From Conexibacter sp. (lineage in GTDB: Bacteria > Actinomycetota > Thermoleophilia > Solirubrobacterales > Solirubrobacteraceae): a stretch of DNA of 5,769 bases. The position numbers were made by a program, and so were the translations under genes. The stretch is taken from positions 1 to 5,769 of the forward strand of contig JAOPZG010000569.1 in the NCBI GenBank assembly GCA_025964215.1. Reading direction: 5' to 3'. The notes beneath the pieces were generated by a model. The model was not told where the DNA came from. It searched no databases and worked only from the letters and a program-made list of their open reading frames with translations. Below, piece by piece: positions 5,509 to 5,769 of the stretch (within the stretch, counting starts at the first letter, position 1; each line of letters begins with the position of its first letter).

Positions 5509-5769
5509 ATGCCGTGCCGCACCTGTGGATCCCCCCTGGCCGCCGACCAGCGCTACTGCCTGGAGTGCGGCGCGCGCAACGGGCCGCCGCGGCTGGACTG
5601 GAAGGCGATGGTCGTCGCGGCGCCGCCCGCCGACCTGCCCGCCGAGCAGGATGATGGCGTTGGTCCGGGCCTGCCGAGCCCGCGGATCGCCGCGGCGCTC
5701 GTGCTCGGCGTGCTGGCCTTCGGCGTGGTCGTCGGCCACGGGGCGGGGCCGGGCGCGAGCGCGGCCGAC
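5509..5769 (+). CDS. Zinc-ribbon membrane protein, divergent from pstS, N-terminal part
   Basis: 87 residues are visible and the frame is open at the window edge. A four-Cys zinc ribbon begins at once (C3-R-T-C6 and C17-L-E-C20), followed by a Pro/Asp-containing linker (24-58) and a hydrophobic span at about 60-76 (I-A-A-A-L-V-L-G-V-L-A-F-G-V-V-V-G). The expected topology is ribbon inside, the remainder outside. The zinc ribbon is nearly the same as in the protein at 257-910 (both have D-Q-R-Y-C-L-x-C-G-A-R), so the two are paralogues at least at the N-terminus. The ATG at 5509 is chosen although its ribosome site (GAGGGCGAG) is weak and distant. The only other in-frame start is the GTG at 5446, which lies inside a PHO box unit and would add a 21-residue tail without features. 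Function is unknown; a shared regulatory region with pstS suggests expression under phosphate limitation. Confidence 0.78.
   Translation, partial: MPCRTCGSPLAADQRYCLECGARNGPPRLDWKAMVVAAPPADLPAEQDDGVGPGLPSPRIAAALVLGVLAFGVVVGHGAGPGASAAD

Noticed and set aside
5458..5739. 93-codon minus-strand open frame upstream of the PHO box
   Set aside because: It is the mirror of the plus-strand zinc-ribbon gene, whose Cys motifs are clear, and it would cover the candidate divergent operator.

Overview
The window is very GC-rich, with strong G/C bias at third codon positions, GTG as well as ATG starts, and tightly packed overlapping genes. This points to a high-GC actinobacterium. The zinc-ribbon/membrane proteins beside the transport genes suggest the Solirubrobacterales/Thermoleophilia side of that phylum, but that placement is inference and no marker gene is present to fix it.

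Almost everything from 5345 down to 1 reads on the minus strand as one apparent operon. It begins with a complete high-affinity phosphate ABC transporter in the order pstS (periplasmic-type binding protein), pstC and pstA (two permeases), pstB (ATPase). Three more genes follow without a gap: a predicted lipoprotein of 252 aa with two beta-sandwich-like halves (907-1665), a zinc-ribbon protein with one membrane span and a Ser/Lys-rich tail (257-910), and the start of an alpha-helical protein that enters a zinc ribbon as it leaves the window (1-256). Every junction is a 1- or 4-base stop/start overlap or a direct stop-start abutment (TAATG, TGATG, ATGA, GTGA, GTGA, TAGATG). This implies co-transcription and translational coupling of all seven genes.

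The divergent intergenic region (5346-5508) carries the regulation. Upstream of pstS are four 11-base units in exact 11-base phase (minus strand, 5451 to 5408), the layout of a PHO box bound by PhoP/PhoB/RegX3-type response regulators. Next to it, two further 11-base units face the opposite way (5456-5477), towards a plus-strand gene starting at 5509. That gene encodes a second zinc-ribbon/membrane protein, closely related at its N-terminus to the one at 257-910, and runs off the right edge.

Together the window looks like a phosphate-starvation locus: low phosphate would activate the PHO box, PstS would capture phosphate, and PstCAB would import it. The extra lipoprotein and three zinc-ribbon proteins are not part of the textbook Pst system. 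They are the most interesting content here. No phoU, phoR or phoP is visible in the window. No RNA gene, insertion sequence, CRISPR array or convincing terminator was seen.
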